DNA of 64,000 nt from Crocosphaera sp. (GTDB taxonomy: Bacteria > Cyanobacteriota > Cyanobacteriia > Cyanobacteriales > Microcystaceae), in assembly GCF_030064895.1 (NCBI RefSeq), contig NZ_JASJEB010000002.1:39895-103894 (forward strand), given 5' to 3'. Positions 27,254-35,054 of this stretch are shown piece after piece (position 1 is the first letter of the stretch; the number at the start of each line of letters is the position of its first letter). The notes beneath the pieces are model-generated. The model made no database searches, was not told the DNA's origin, and saw only the letters and a list, made by a program, of their open reading frames with translations. The position numbers and the translations under genes were made by a program.

Positions 27254-28923
27254 TATAATATTTTTGGACAGAAAGAGGGAAAAAGCTTAAAATTGTTTGT
27301 CTTTCTTCAGTTAAATTTACCACTTGTTTTTTTCCTGATTGAACTAAGAGATGAATTCCCTGAAAACATTGGAATATCCATCTTAAAGTTGGAGTTTTAG
27401 TCAGCTTGCCTAGTTGATTTTTGAGTCCAGTATTGGATTCCCTTAATTGACGGCGTAGTTCTCTTTGTCCTAAAGAATAAACCAGAAGACATAAGCCCAT
27501 CAACATGGCCATTGTTTCGACTCTTTGAGGAGATTTAAGAAAAACACTATCGGCAAAAAATAGGGGGTCTTTGAGAAAGCCAAAACCTCTTTCGGCTGCT
27601 TGTTGATCTTTATATTTAATCAAAATATCGTCAGAACTTAATTGACTTTCTTCAAGTTCATTGGTAGCTAAAATAAATCTTCCTGCTCTTATTTTTAATT
27701 CATTAACTTTGTCTGTATTAGGTTCAAGAGTGGTTATAATTTGAAACAATTTCTTCCCTATTTCTTGGTTCTTTTTGTTGTCTTCAATTTCTTGAATTTG
27801 TATCTCGGCAAGTTGATGGTATTTTAAACTCTTAGAAAATCGATTAACCACCTCCATCGCCACTTCAGGCGAAGTGAATTTCTCTTTGACTAATGATTTG
27901 AGAGCCTTAGACGCTTTTTCTTTTTCTTTATCCATTCTTCCCAAGAGTTTTTTCAAATCAGACTGTTTTCTTTTATGACTTTGAACTAATAACCACCTTT
28001 GCTTAATTTCTCCATAAGTTATTACTTCTTGTTTCCACGAATATCCTTCTATTGAACTCTGGGTTAGTTCTTTTTCTAAAACATGGTTAACTAATTCTTT
28101 GGCTTTTGCCAGAGATAAAGGAACTCTAGATAGCCACTTAATTGATGACATTAATTTAAGGTTTTTAGCAGTGTATAAAGCACTATCAGCTACTATCATT
28201 GTCTCAAAATCGATCATTGATTTATATTCAACGGCTATTTCTCCAAAGACAACTTTATCTTGTTCATTGCCATCACCTACTCTTAAAAATAGGGGAATCC
28301 CACCATCTCCACTCACAATTAAATCAATAATAAATTGTTTCAAATCTGGTCTATGGTCACGAGAATAACCCTTTGTTATAGTAATTGGGGCTGGCTCTTC
28401 TGTTTTTTCTTCATCTTGGTTTGAAAGGGTTAAGTTATTATTTAAATACTTACCATGAACAGAAAATGAAGAGGAGTCTAGATGGGAAAAATTAGTTAAG
28501 AGTTGATATTTTTGAACAACAGCTAAAGCGATCATCATAAAAATTGATGACAACCTGCCGACCCAGCTTGAATTCAATTCAAGCTGGAAAGCGGCAGTGC
28601 ATTCCGCACCTTTTTCATAAAGTTTGTCCATTACTCTGCCAATTTTATCATCGTTTAAATATTCAGCTTTTATCTCTTTTCCTAATAAATGTTCAGTGGT
28701 TTTATCTTCAAAAAACTTGGGAAATAGGTTGCATAGGTTGAGAAATCATCCCCAGTCCATTCAAAATCATCCCTTTGACCACTTGACCTGATGTTATCAG
28801 TTCCCTGGGATCTTCACCAACAACTTCATTAATAATTTTTTCAAGACCAATATCATCAATAATTCCCGCAACTAATCCCAAGTGGTTGATATTTTTTATC
28901 TCGATTTCTTGTGATAATAACAT
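27249..28923 (-). pseudogene. IS1634-like transposase, frameshifted
   Basis: Two overlapping-frame parts make one IS1634/DUF4277-type transposase. The N-terminus (28923 to about 28725) starts MLLSQEIEIKNINHLGLVAG and has IITS-like region ELITSGQVVKGMILNGLGM. The remainder (about 28725 to 27249) has KFFEDKTTEHLLGKEI, VHGKYLNNN, GYSRDHRPDLKQF, VADSALYTAKN and the ERGFGFLKDPLFFADS segment with the catalytic glutamate. A single extra base near 28725, within CAACCTATGCAACCTATTTC, breaks the frame. Without it the protein would be about 555 aa. Probably inactive, unless the shift is programmed or a sequencing error. Confidence 0.88.
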
Positions 28924-28981
28924 CAGAAAATAGTTTAACTCAACTGACTCTGATTATCCCTTTTTTTAGCCTAATTGTCCA
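27264..28981 (-). mobile_element. IS1634-family insertion sequence
   Basis: About 1.72 kb. Both ends read inward as TGGACANNNNG followed by a run of A and G: TGGACAGAAAGAGGGAAAAA on the left, and TGGACAATTAGGCTAAAAAA on the right (from 28981 leftwards). No clear target-site duplication is seen in the flanks, so the insertion may be old or rearranged. It carries only the frameshifted transposase. Confidence 0.65.
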
Positions 28982-29102
28982 CAGTCACTCCTTACTGTTT
29001 AAAAAGAATTGAAAACGAGTTAACCCTCACACTTTAATCTTGTCAGCTTGAAATTATGTCTTGCAACCCCGAACGTCAGTTCATCTGTTTTCCCACTCAT
29101 CC

Positions 29103-29636
29103 CTAGCGGGGTTCCAAGCCATAATTTTTTATGGGACAAAATATGTGCGGAATGTGGGGATTATTATAACAACAAATTTGTGCTAATATAGTAGCAACTT
29201 CTTTAGTGCAATTATAAGGTTGTGCAAGAAAAAGTCCTCGAACTCTTCCAAAATTAATAGAGGGAAAAAAATCTTCAAGATCAAGATTTAAAATGTATTG
29301 TTGTTTGAGATGTCTATTAGCATTAGTAACAATACTTTTTTGAAGGGCAAAACCATGTACTGATGGTTTTATTTTATATACGCTACTCAAAACTTGATTA
29401 AGTTTATGTTGAAGAATCTTTAAAGATGTTTTAGGGGTACTAATTAATCTGTGTCCACCTGACTTTTTGGGGATTGTGAAGGTAGTATATGCTTTATATT
29501 TAGGGTAAATATACAAATGATAGCGCAGTTGCTCATCACTAACCTGGAGTAATTTAGTAACATCCTGGCGTGTTTTTAATTGAGCGAAGTGTCTTTTTAA
29601 TTCTTCTCGCGGTAAATCTAAAGAAGTGGACCTCAT
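29103..29636 (-). pseudogene. Retron-type reverse transcriptase, C-terminally truncated
   Basis: The frame begins at the ATG at 29636; further upstream ATGs at 29696-29699 fall inside the predicted retron RNA. It shows TFTIPKKSGGHRLISTPK, SVYKIKPSVHGFALQKSIV (retron RT signature), NLDLEDFFPSINFGRVRG (motif A with the first catalytic Asp) and ATILAQICCYNN. Homology then stops near 29158 at GTGCGGAATGTGGG. The YADD motif, thumb and any C-terminal domain are absent, so it cannot polymerise. The adjacent IS1634-like element and inverted-repeat arm suggest loss by transposon-linked deletion. Confidence 0.85.
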
Positions 29637-29658
29637 ATCTATTAGCAAAAACAAAATA

Positions 29659-29801
29659 GCTAGATACTTTGCAGTGTATTCCAACTTATCACACATCATC
29701 GAACTTTTTAGAACTAAGTCGTGAGGGTGTATATGTTACCCCTTGAAACATAACCTCCGCAGTATCAACAGAGGGAATCAATAAGCTACAAGTATCTAGC
29801 T
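29659..29801 (-). ncRNA. Predicted retron msr-msd RNA
   Basis: Immediately upstream of the reverse transcriptase start, AGCTAGATACTT (29659-29670) and AAGTATCTAGCT (29790-29801) form a perfect 12-bp inverted repeat, as the a1/a2 arms of retrons do. Reading the minus strand after a1, TAGC follows within a few bases (a possible branching-G site). Inside are TATGTT/AACATA and ACTTA/TAAGT stems. Length (143 nt), strand and position fit a retron template RNA. There is no sequence-family match to cite; the call rests on structure and context. Confidence 0.65.
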
Positions 29802-29999
29802 TTTTCAACTATAGATCATCAGTTCAGAAATTACAAATTTTTTCTTAGTGCGATCGCTAATATTGCAAGGTACATTAACCTCAGTATAATACACCTCATG
29901 TATAGAAATTTGTCACCCCAAAATCTTAAGCAAGCTTTGAAGATTTATAGAAATTCTTGCAGATACAATCTTAAAAAGCTTGAGAGAGTCCTGCTTATT

Positions 30000-30284
30000 T
30001 TAATAAACTTCATCATGTGTTCCAATATTCAGTAAAACAATCTCCTCCTCATTAGTTTGCTGATTTTTTTCCAGAGAAAAGATGATTCGACAATCATATC
30101 CACAAGAACAAGCGCGTAGTCCCTCATATTGACCCTTTAAGCGATGAGTCATCAAACTAGGGGCAAATACATCCTCCTGCATTTGTAATAAAGTTTTTTC
30201 GACTTGTTTCTGTAAAACAGGATTTCGTTGAACGAATTTCTTTAATGATTGCTTAAAGCGTGAAGTTAGAATTAATTGTTTCAT
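30000..30284 (-). CDS. RelE/YafQ-like mRNA interferase toxin
   Basis: 94 aa. The start FKQSLKKFVQRNP, HRLKGQYEGLRACSCGYDCRIIFS and the closing NIGTHDEVY are typical of the RelE/YafQ fold, with basic residues and a final histidine. Such toxins cleave mRNA on the ribosome. The antitoxin gene lies just upstream and overlaps by four bases, the usual type II arrangement with antitoxin first. Complete and probably functional. Confidence 0.85.
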   Translation of the reverse strand: MKQLILTSRFKQSLKKFVQRNPVLQKQVEKTLLQMQEDVFAPSLMTHRLKGQYEGLRACSCGYDCRIIFSLEKNQQTNEEEIVLLNIGTHDEVY

Positions 30285-30511
30285 TCATCCTTATTATCTT
30301 GTAAATAATGACGCAAATCAGCGATCGCTTGGGTAGCTGACATCCCTTGTAGCTTACCTGTTCGATATTCTGTTAAAGCTTCTTGACATTCTGCCATGAT
30401 TTCCTGTCTTCGATCTTCAATCATCCGTTTTCTGACAATCTCAATCAACATTTCTTGTTCTTCTCTGGGAAGTTGACTTACTATATCTAGTACATTTTCA
30501 AACGTAATCAT
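30281..30511 (-). CDS. Antitoxin of the RelE/YafQ-like module
   Basis: 76 aa, acidic and helical (VLDIVSQLPREEQEMLIEIV, RRQEIMAECQEALTEYRTG, MSATQAIADLRHYLQDN). The sequence fits small cyanobacterial antitoxins paired with RelE-like toxins. It overlaps the toxin gene by four bases. The N-terminal part probably binds the operator for autoregulation, by analogy. No named DNA-binding fold is certain. Confidence 0.8.
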   Translation of the reverse strand: MITFENVLDIVSQLPREEQEMLIEIVRKRMIEDRRQEIMAECQEALTEYRTGKLQGMSATQAIADLRHYLQDNKDE

Positions 30512-30616
30512 ATTGACTTTTACACCATTAACATATTAATTATACTGATAAAATACTACGATTGTGTCAATTACGAAAAGAGAATCTTATTTTAAAGTAT
30601 AAATTAGGAGCTTAAG

Positions 30617-30829
30617 ATGAAAATTCGTTATGAACTAATTATCTATTGGAGTGAAGAAGATCAAGCATTTATTGTTGAAGTTCCAGAATTAGCTGGATGT
30701 ATGGCCGATGGAGAAACCTATCAAGAAGCTGTACAAAATTCTGAAATCGTTATTCAAGAATGGATAGAAACTGCGCAAAAATTAGGCCCTCCAGTACCTA
30801 AACCCAAAGGAAGGTTATTATTTGCATAG
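30617..30829 (+). CDS. hicB: Orphan HicB-family antitoxin-like protein
   Basis: 70 aa with the HicB partial RNase-H-like fold: YWSEEDQAFIVEVPELAGCMADGETYQEAVQNS, then WIETAQKLG and a proline/lysine tail. TAGGAG a few bases before the ATG supports the start. No HicA toxin gene lies on either side. It may regulate a distant toxin or be a solitary survivor of a module. Confidence 0.8.
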   Translation: MKIRYELIIYWSEEDQAFIVEVPELAGCMADGETYQEAVQNSEIVIQEWIETAQKLGPPVPKPKGRLLFA

Positions 30830-30930
30830 TTCTCTAACTTAACAATTCTATTAGAATTTACCCAAACTGTTATTAACAATAATAAGATTAACTTGATTGT
30901 CTATAATGTAGAAAGGGAGGTAATTATCCA

Positions 30931-31267
30931 ATGGCAAAACTAGACGAATATCGAAAAATAATTAAAACGATACTTTATCAATATGCTAGTTATAAAAATT
31001 CATACGGAGAAATTGAAAATCAAGTTATTTTTGATAGCGAACATGATCATTATCAATTAGTTCGTGTGGGATGGGAAAATAAAAAACGAATTTATAATTG
31101 TTCAATTCATTTTAGATATCAAAGATGAAAAAATTTGGATACAATGTAATTCTACTGATATTGATATTGCTGAAGAATTGGTCAATTTAGGGGTTGAGAA
31201 ACAAGATATTGTCTTAGGTTTTCAACCCTTATATATGAGAAAATACACAGATTATGCAGTCAATTAG
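30931..31267 (+). pseudogene. xisI: XisI (fdxN-element excision controlling factor), frameshifted
   Basis: The first frame (from ATG 30931, with GGGAGG upstream) gives LDEYRKIIKTILYQYASYK, VIFDSEHDHYQLVRVGW and RIYNCSIHF. The protein then continues one frame over with DIKDEKIWIQCNSTDIDIAE and GFQPLYMRKYTDYAV. A single additional base near 31110, in CATTTTAGATATC, joins the two. Together they cover a full-length XisI of about 111 aa. No xisH lies beside it. XisH/XisI were named for DNA rearrangement in heterocystous cyanobacteria but are widespread elsewhere with unknown function. Confidence 0.85.
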
Positions 31268-31346
31268 TACAACAAATTTGTCTTAATATAACCGAATCAG
31301 TGAATTTTTTAGTATAATTATAATTAATTGTTTCATTTTAAAGACT

Positions 31347-31592
31347 ATGACAATTACGATTAATCTTTCTCCAGATTTAGAAACAAAATTACAAGACAAA
31401 GCTTTACAAGAAGGTAAAGAAATTCATCAAGTAATTACTGAATTACTGACAACCCTTATTGAATGGGAAATAGAAGACTCAAAAGAAGCAATTAAAGGAA
31501 TTGAACGAGGATTAAGTGATTTTGAGCAAGGGAATTATCGCTCTTTTGATGAGTTTGCTAAAGAACAAGACGAGAAATACAATTTATCTTGA
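31347..31592 (+). CDS. Antitoxin of ParE-like module
   Basis: 81 aa. The N-terminal ITINLSPDLETKLQDKAL resembles the ribbon-helix-helix start of small antitoxins. The C-terminal half (IKGIERGLSDFEQGNYRSFDEFAKEQDEKY) is the usual toxin-wrapping tail. It lies six bases ahead of the ParE-like toxin gene. The operon is probably autoregulated, by analogy with the family. Confidence 0.8.
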   Translation: MTITINLSPDLETKLQDKALQEGKEIHQVITELLTTLIEWEIEDSKEAIKGIERGLSDFEQGNYRSFDEFAKEQDEKYNLS

Positions 31593-31598
31593 TAGTTT

Positions 31599-31925
31599 AT
31601 GAAATATCAAATTATTATTTCTAGTGTAGCTGAAGCAGAAACTGATCAAATCTTCTTGTCAATTTCTCAAAGACTTTCTCAAGAAAAAGCTAAAGAATGG
31701 TATAAAGGATTATTAACAGCGATTCAGTCTTTAGAAAAAATGCCTAAACGTTGTGCTTTAGTGAGAGAAAACAAGCATTTTAGTCAAGAAATTCGTCAGC
31801 TTCTTTATGGAAAAGGACGGAATACTTATCGAGTTATTTTTACTGTAATTGAAACTCAGGATAGTTATTTTGTCAGAATTCTTCACGTTAGACACGCTGT
31901 ACAACAAAGTTTATATGAAGAATAA
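31599..31925 (+). CDS. RelE/ParE superfamily toxin
   Basis: 108 aa. The fold is recognised from YQIIISSVAEAETDQIF, KAKEWYKGLLTAIQSLEKMP, QLLYGKGRNTYRVIFTV and VRILHVRHAVQ. ParE-type members poison gyrase and RelE-type members cut mRNA; sequence alone does not decide. It is complete, six bases after its antitoxin, and it closes the 30-32 kb toxin-antitoxin cluster. Confidence 0.83.
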   Translation: MKYQIIISSVAEAETDQIFLSISQRLSQEKAKEWYKGLLTAIQSLEKMPKRCALVRENKHFSQEIRQLLYGKGRNTYRVIFTVIETQDSYFVRILHVRHAVQQSLYEE

Positions 31926-31949
31926 TCATAACTGCTAACTTCTAACTTT

Positions 31950-32834
31950 TCACTGAATATAAACCTTTTCTGACCACCGTTGACGATAGATCTCATAAAG
32001 ATTAATAGCAGCAGCAACAGAAGCATTTAAACTAGGAGTTCTTCCCCCCAAAGGAATAGAAACTAAATCATCACAACAGCGTTGCGTCAACAAACTTAAA
32101 CCATCACTTTCTGAACCAATAACTAAACCAACAGCACCCCGAAAATTAAAGTCTTGTAACCGTTTTCCTCCCTCCGCAACCGTTCCATAAATCCAAAAAC
32201 CCTCTGCTTTTAAGGTTTCCAAGGCACGACTCAAGTTAACTACCCTGGCCACAGGAAACAACTCTAACGCCCCGGCAGACACCTTAGACACCGCGGAGGT
32301 AACACCAGCAGCCCGTCTTTGTGGTATAATCATCCCTTGACACCCTAAAGCTTCTGCTGTGCGGATAATCGCCCCTAAATTGTGGGGATCGGCAATGCCA
32401 TCAGCAATGACAATCACCGGTTCATCGCTATTAGCCTTAGCTTGAGCAATTAACTGATCCAAGTCATGATAAGTATAGGGTGCTACTTGAGCAGCCACCC
32501 CTTGATGGTTAGCCCCGTTAGTGATTTGAGAAAGCCGTTGTAAAGAGACTTCATCAATCACTGCACCTTTGGCTTTGGAAGCTTGGATGAGGTTGTGAAA
32601 GCGAGGATCATAATGTAGTTTATTGGTGATCCAAATACGGTTTAACTGGCGATCGCTTTCTAGGGCAGCCAAGACAGAATGACGGCCATAAATGAGATCG
32701 TCCTCATTTTTTTCAGGTTGTGGACTCACTCGGGGTTGGGGATTAGAAATAACAACGCGTTTGCTTTTCTTCTCCGAGAACTTACGTTTCCGTGAAGAGT
32801 GGCGATCACTTCGGAGGATGGGTTTATTAGACAT
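31950..32834 (-). CDS. rlmB: 23S rRNA (guanosine(2251)-2'-O)-methyltransferase RlmB (TrmH family)
   Basis: 294 aa. A basic N-terminal tail of about 45 residues is followed by the substrate-binding domain ([19 protein letters not shown]) and the SPOUT knot: [21 protein letters not shown] (split by the N motif), [27 protein letters not shown] and [18 protein letters not shown]. It 2'-O-methylates 23S rRNA. The gene follows mrnC by eight bases, so rRNA maturation and modification genes are co-transcribed. Confidence 0.92.
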   Translation of the reverse strand: MSNKPILRSDRHSSRKRKFSEKKSKRVVISNPQPRVSPQPEKNEDDLIYGRHSVLAALESDRQLNRIWITNKLHYDPRFHNLIQASKAKGAVIDEVSLQRLSQITNGANHQGVAAQVAPYTYHDLDQLIAQAKANSDEPVIVIADGIADPHNLGAIIRTAEALGCQGMIIPQRRAAGVTSAVSKVSAGALELFPVARVVNLSRALETLKAEGFWIYGTVAEGGKRLQDFNFRGAVGLVIGSESDGLSLLTQRCCDDLVSIPLGGRTPSLNASVAAAINLYEIYRQRWSEKVYIQ

Positions 32835-32842
32835 AATCTGAT

Positions 32843-33256
32843 TCAGGGAATAAGGATGTTGAGGAGTTCACTTAAGCGTTTAGTATCTTGTAAATAAAGA
32901 TAACCAATTAATGTTTCTAAACTGGTGGCTTGTTGATAAATTTCTGGCTTAAGACGACGGGGACAACCACTAGCAGCATTGCGCCCTCTGCGGACAATAT
33001 CTTGTTCAACCGTCGTCAATAATGGGGTTAATTTTTCCAGAGCCTTAGCTTGGCTTTCTGCCCTAACTTGAGCAACGACTTCGTTATGATAAGCCCCAAC
33101 TTTCCGCGGAGGCAATAAATAACAAGTCCTTACATACAGTTCGTAAACAGCATCGCCAATGTAGGCTAAAAAGGCAGTGGACAATTGATCTATGCTCTCA
33201 TAGTCTTTTTCCGCCATCACAACTTGAAAATAGACCCCAGGACGACTCTTACTCAT
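32843..33256 (-). CDS. mrnC: Mini-ribonuclease III MrnC
   Basis: 137 aa. It has an RNase III catalytic domain without a dsRNA-binding domain: [19 protein letters not shown] with the catalytic Asp/Glu region, [32 protein letters not shown] and ETLIGYLYL. Mini-III trims 23S rRNA ends in bacilli and in plastids, and cyanobacterial versions act alike. A second ATG at residue 14 is possible. It is directly upstream of rlmB in one operon. Confidence 0.9.
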   Translation of the reverse strand: MSKSRPGVYFQVVMAEKDYESIDQLSTAFLAYIGDAVYELYVRTCYLLPPRKVGAYHNEVVAQVRAESQAKALEKLTPLLTTVEQDIVRRGRNAASGCPRRLKPEIYQQATSLETLIGYLYLQDTKRLSELLNILIP

Positions 33257-33311
33257 TGCTTTGGATAACGAGGATTAGTGTGAGCCACGATAGGTTGATT
33301 ATCCATTTTAA

Positions 33312-33689
33312 CTATTTTTTCGGTTTCTTCAAGCTTTCGAGCGCAAGTTCTAAGCTTTCTTGTAGGGATAAGAATTTTTCGAGACGTACCAGTTTAACGG
33401 TTTGAGTCACTCTTGGGTTGGTGACTACTTGTAAACTTCCTCCAAGGGTTTGGGCTTGTTTGACTAACTGTACTAATGCCCCTAGTCCCGAACTATCGAT
33501 AAAATCAATTTGAGAGAGGACAAGAATCACATCATAAGGGCCTTCATCGATATATTCCCCAACGACTTTGCGAAGTGCTGGTTCTGAAAAGGCATCTAAT
33601 AAGCCAGTTAATCGGAAAATTTGGTATTTTTTACCTTTAACTTCACGAGTTCCCCTTAAACTCACGGTTAGGTTTAATTGCTCAGGAAT
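33312..33689 (-). CDS. STAS-domain anti-sigma factor antagonist, probable ATT start
   Basis: The STAS domain shows KYQIFRLTGLLDAFSEPA, DVILVLSQIDFIDSSGLGAL (with the phosphorylatable serine region DSSG) and AQTLGGSLQVVTNP. The only standard in-frame start is GTG at 33665, which has no Shine-Dalgarno. Twenty-four bases further upstream an ATT (33689-33687) has a perfect AGGAGG five bases ahead and adds the residues PEQLNLTV, which suit the first strand. I therefore prefer the ATT start, giving 125 aa, with the GTG as the conservative alternative. Its partner kinase is not in the window. Confidence 0.8.
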   Translation of the reverse strand: MPEQLNLTVSLRGTREVKGKKYQIFRLTGLLDAFSEPALRKVVGEYIDEGPYDVILVLSQIDFIDSSGLGALVQLVKQAQTLGGSLQVVTNPRVTQTVKLVRLEKFLSLQESLELALESLKKPKK

Positions 33690-33806
33690 GGCTTCCTCCT
33701 TAACATTAGTTGATACAATTTGCTCAAAACTACATTATAACCTGTTATGACCCCTTATTGCTCGGTTCAATTACAAAGTTATTCTTAATTTTTGATAGTT
33801 TAATTT

Positions 33807-34379
33807 TTAATGGGCAAGATCCAATAATCCTTTTGGGGGATTAATTTCTATTCTCTTGTGCTTTAAATCTACCACGGGAACAATTTCATATACAAAGGGA
33901 ATGAAGACTTTTTTTTCTTTCTTTTGCTTAACTTCTGTTTCGGTATCAGGAATTAATTTTATTTCTAATAAATCGTGGCCTGCTGTAAAAATATCTACTA
34001 CATTACCGATGATTTTTCCTGTTTTTTGATCATACACATCTAAATCAATGAGTTGTGAAACGTGATATTCTTCTTCGTCTAATTTTGGGGTAGTTTCATC
34101 AATAACTAAAAGTTTATAACCTCGTAAGTTTTCTGCTTGGTTTCTATTTTCTATACCTTGTAAGCGAACAACATAAATATTTTTTCCAGCAACGGGTTTA
34201 CCACTTATTAATTCAATAGGTTGAGGAGAATCATTTTGAGGAGATTGTAACCATCTTTTTCCTGGTATTTTAAATCTTTCAGGAAAATCTGTACTCGATA
34301 AAACTTTTAATTCTCCTCCCAGTCCTCTTGGTGCAACAATTGTGCCGATTTCTAACCATTTATTTTGGTCGCTTTCCAT
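33807..34379 (-). CDS. rimM: Ribosome maturation factor RimM
   Basis: 190 aa. The N-terminal barrel begins WLEIGTIVAPRGLGGELKV, followed by FPERF, NIYVVRLQGIENRNQAENLRG and the PRC-barrel part HVSQLIDLDVYDQKTGKIIG and FIPFVYEIVPVVDLKHKRI. A lysine-rich loop (about 155-165) is inserted before the last strands. RimM binds S19 in 30S assembly. The gene is monocistronic here, with about 115 bases to the STAS gene. Confidence 0.92.
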   Translation of the reverse strand: MESDQNKWLEIGTIVAPRGLGGELKVLSSTDFPERFKIPGKRWLQSPQNDSPQPIELISGKPVAGKNIYVVRLQGIENRNQAENLRGYKLLVIDETTPKLDEEEYHVSQLIDLDVYDQKTGKIIGNVVDIFTAGHDLLEIKLIPDTETEVKQKKEKKVFIPFVYEIVPVVDLKHKRIEINPPKGLLDLAH

Positions 34380-34553
34380 TTTATTGTTGGTTTGAACACT
34401 TGATTCTTATCTTGATTATAATCTATTTTTGTAGTTGTTGTAAATCGGCAAAATAAAAATTGTTTATTTATTCTTCTCTAAATCCCCACTTTCATGAATT
34501 TTTTAGCGACATTTTTACAATATTAGACACAGTTATATCAGTTGGTAAAGGTT

Positions 34554-34829
34554 CTATTTTTGGGCTAAATTTATTGCTTTTACCCAATTGTATTGAGCCA
34601 CTTCTTCTACTAAATTTACTAACAGTTGTGAATAAATCAACTGCAAATTTTTATCCATGGCATAAGCAATATTCAAGGACGTTTCTTTCTGAGCATTGTC
34701 TACTTTTTTAATCAGATAATAAATAAGAGAAAGAAAACTAATAGATATCACCATACTTAATACTAAAGTCAACCATCGCTGGCATAAAACTTTTAGATAC
34801 TCATGGGGAACTAATAGAGTTTTCTTCAT
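34554..34829 (-). CDS. Small single-pass membrane protein
   Basis: 91 aa from the ATG at 34829; the TTG at 34850 is less likely. One strong hydrophobic stretch (WLTLVLSMVISISFLSLIYYLI, residues about 19-40) has a basic N-terminal side, so the N-terminus is cytoplasmic and the C-terminal 50 residues would be outside. No family is recognised. A weaker overlapping frame on the other strand (34460-34711) is considered a shadow. Confidence 0.5.
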   Translation of the reverse strand: MKKTLLVPHEYLKVLCQRWLTLVLSMVISISFLSLIYYLIKKVDNAQKETSLNIAYAMDKNLQLIYSQLLVNLVEEVAQYNWVKAINLAQK

Positions 34830-35054
34830 GTCATTAATGTTTAGTTTCAATCTAATTTTTTTGCATATAACCTAACCGATATATAATAAAATGTCAATCA
34901 GAAATGTCATAAATTCATGACATTTCTGATAAGCTAATAATTGCCCAGAAAGAGGAAAAATATAAGAGATGACCGATTTATTGTAGTCATCAAAATAATG
35001 TATATTACTGTCAATTTAATCACTGATAATCTATAACTAATCAGTGTTAGCTTT

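Noticed and set aside
29637..29699. Upstream ATG pair of the reverse transcriptase frame
   Set aside because: These codons lie inside the predicted retron RNA and the family N-terminus fits the ATG at 29636.
34460..34711. 83-codon plus-strand frame
   Set aside because: It overlaps the membrane-protein gene on the other strand, whose hydrophobic helix and start are more convincing.
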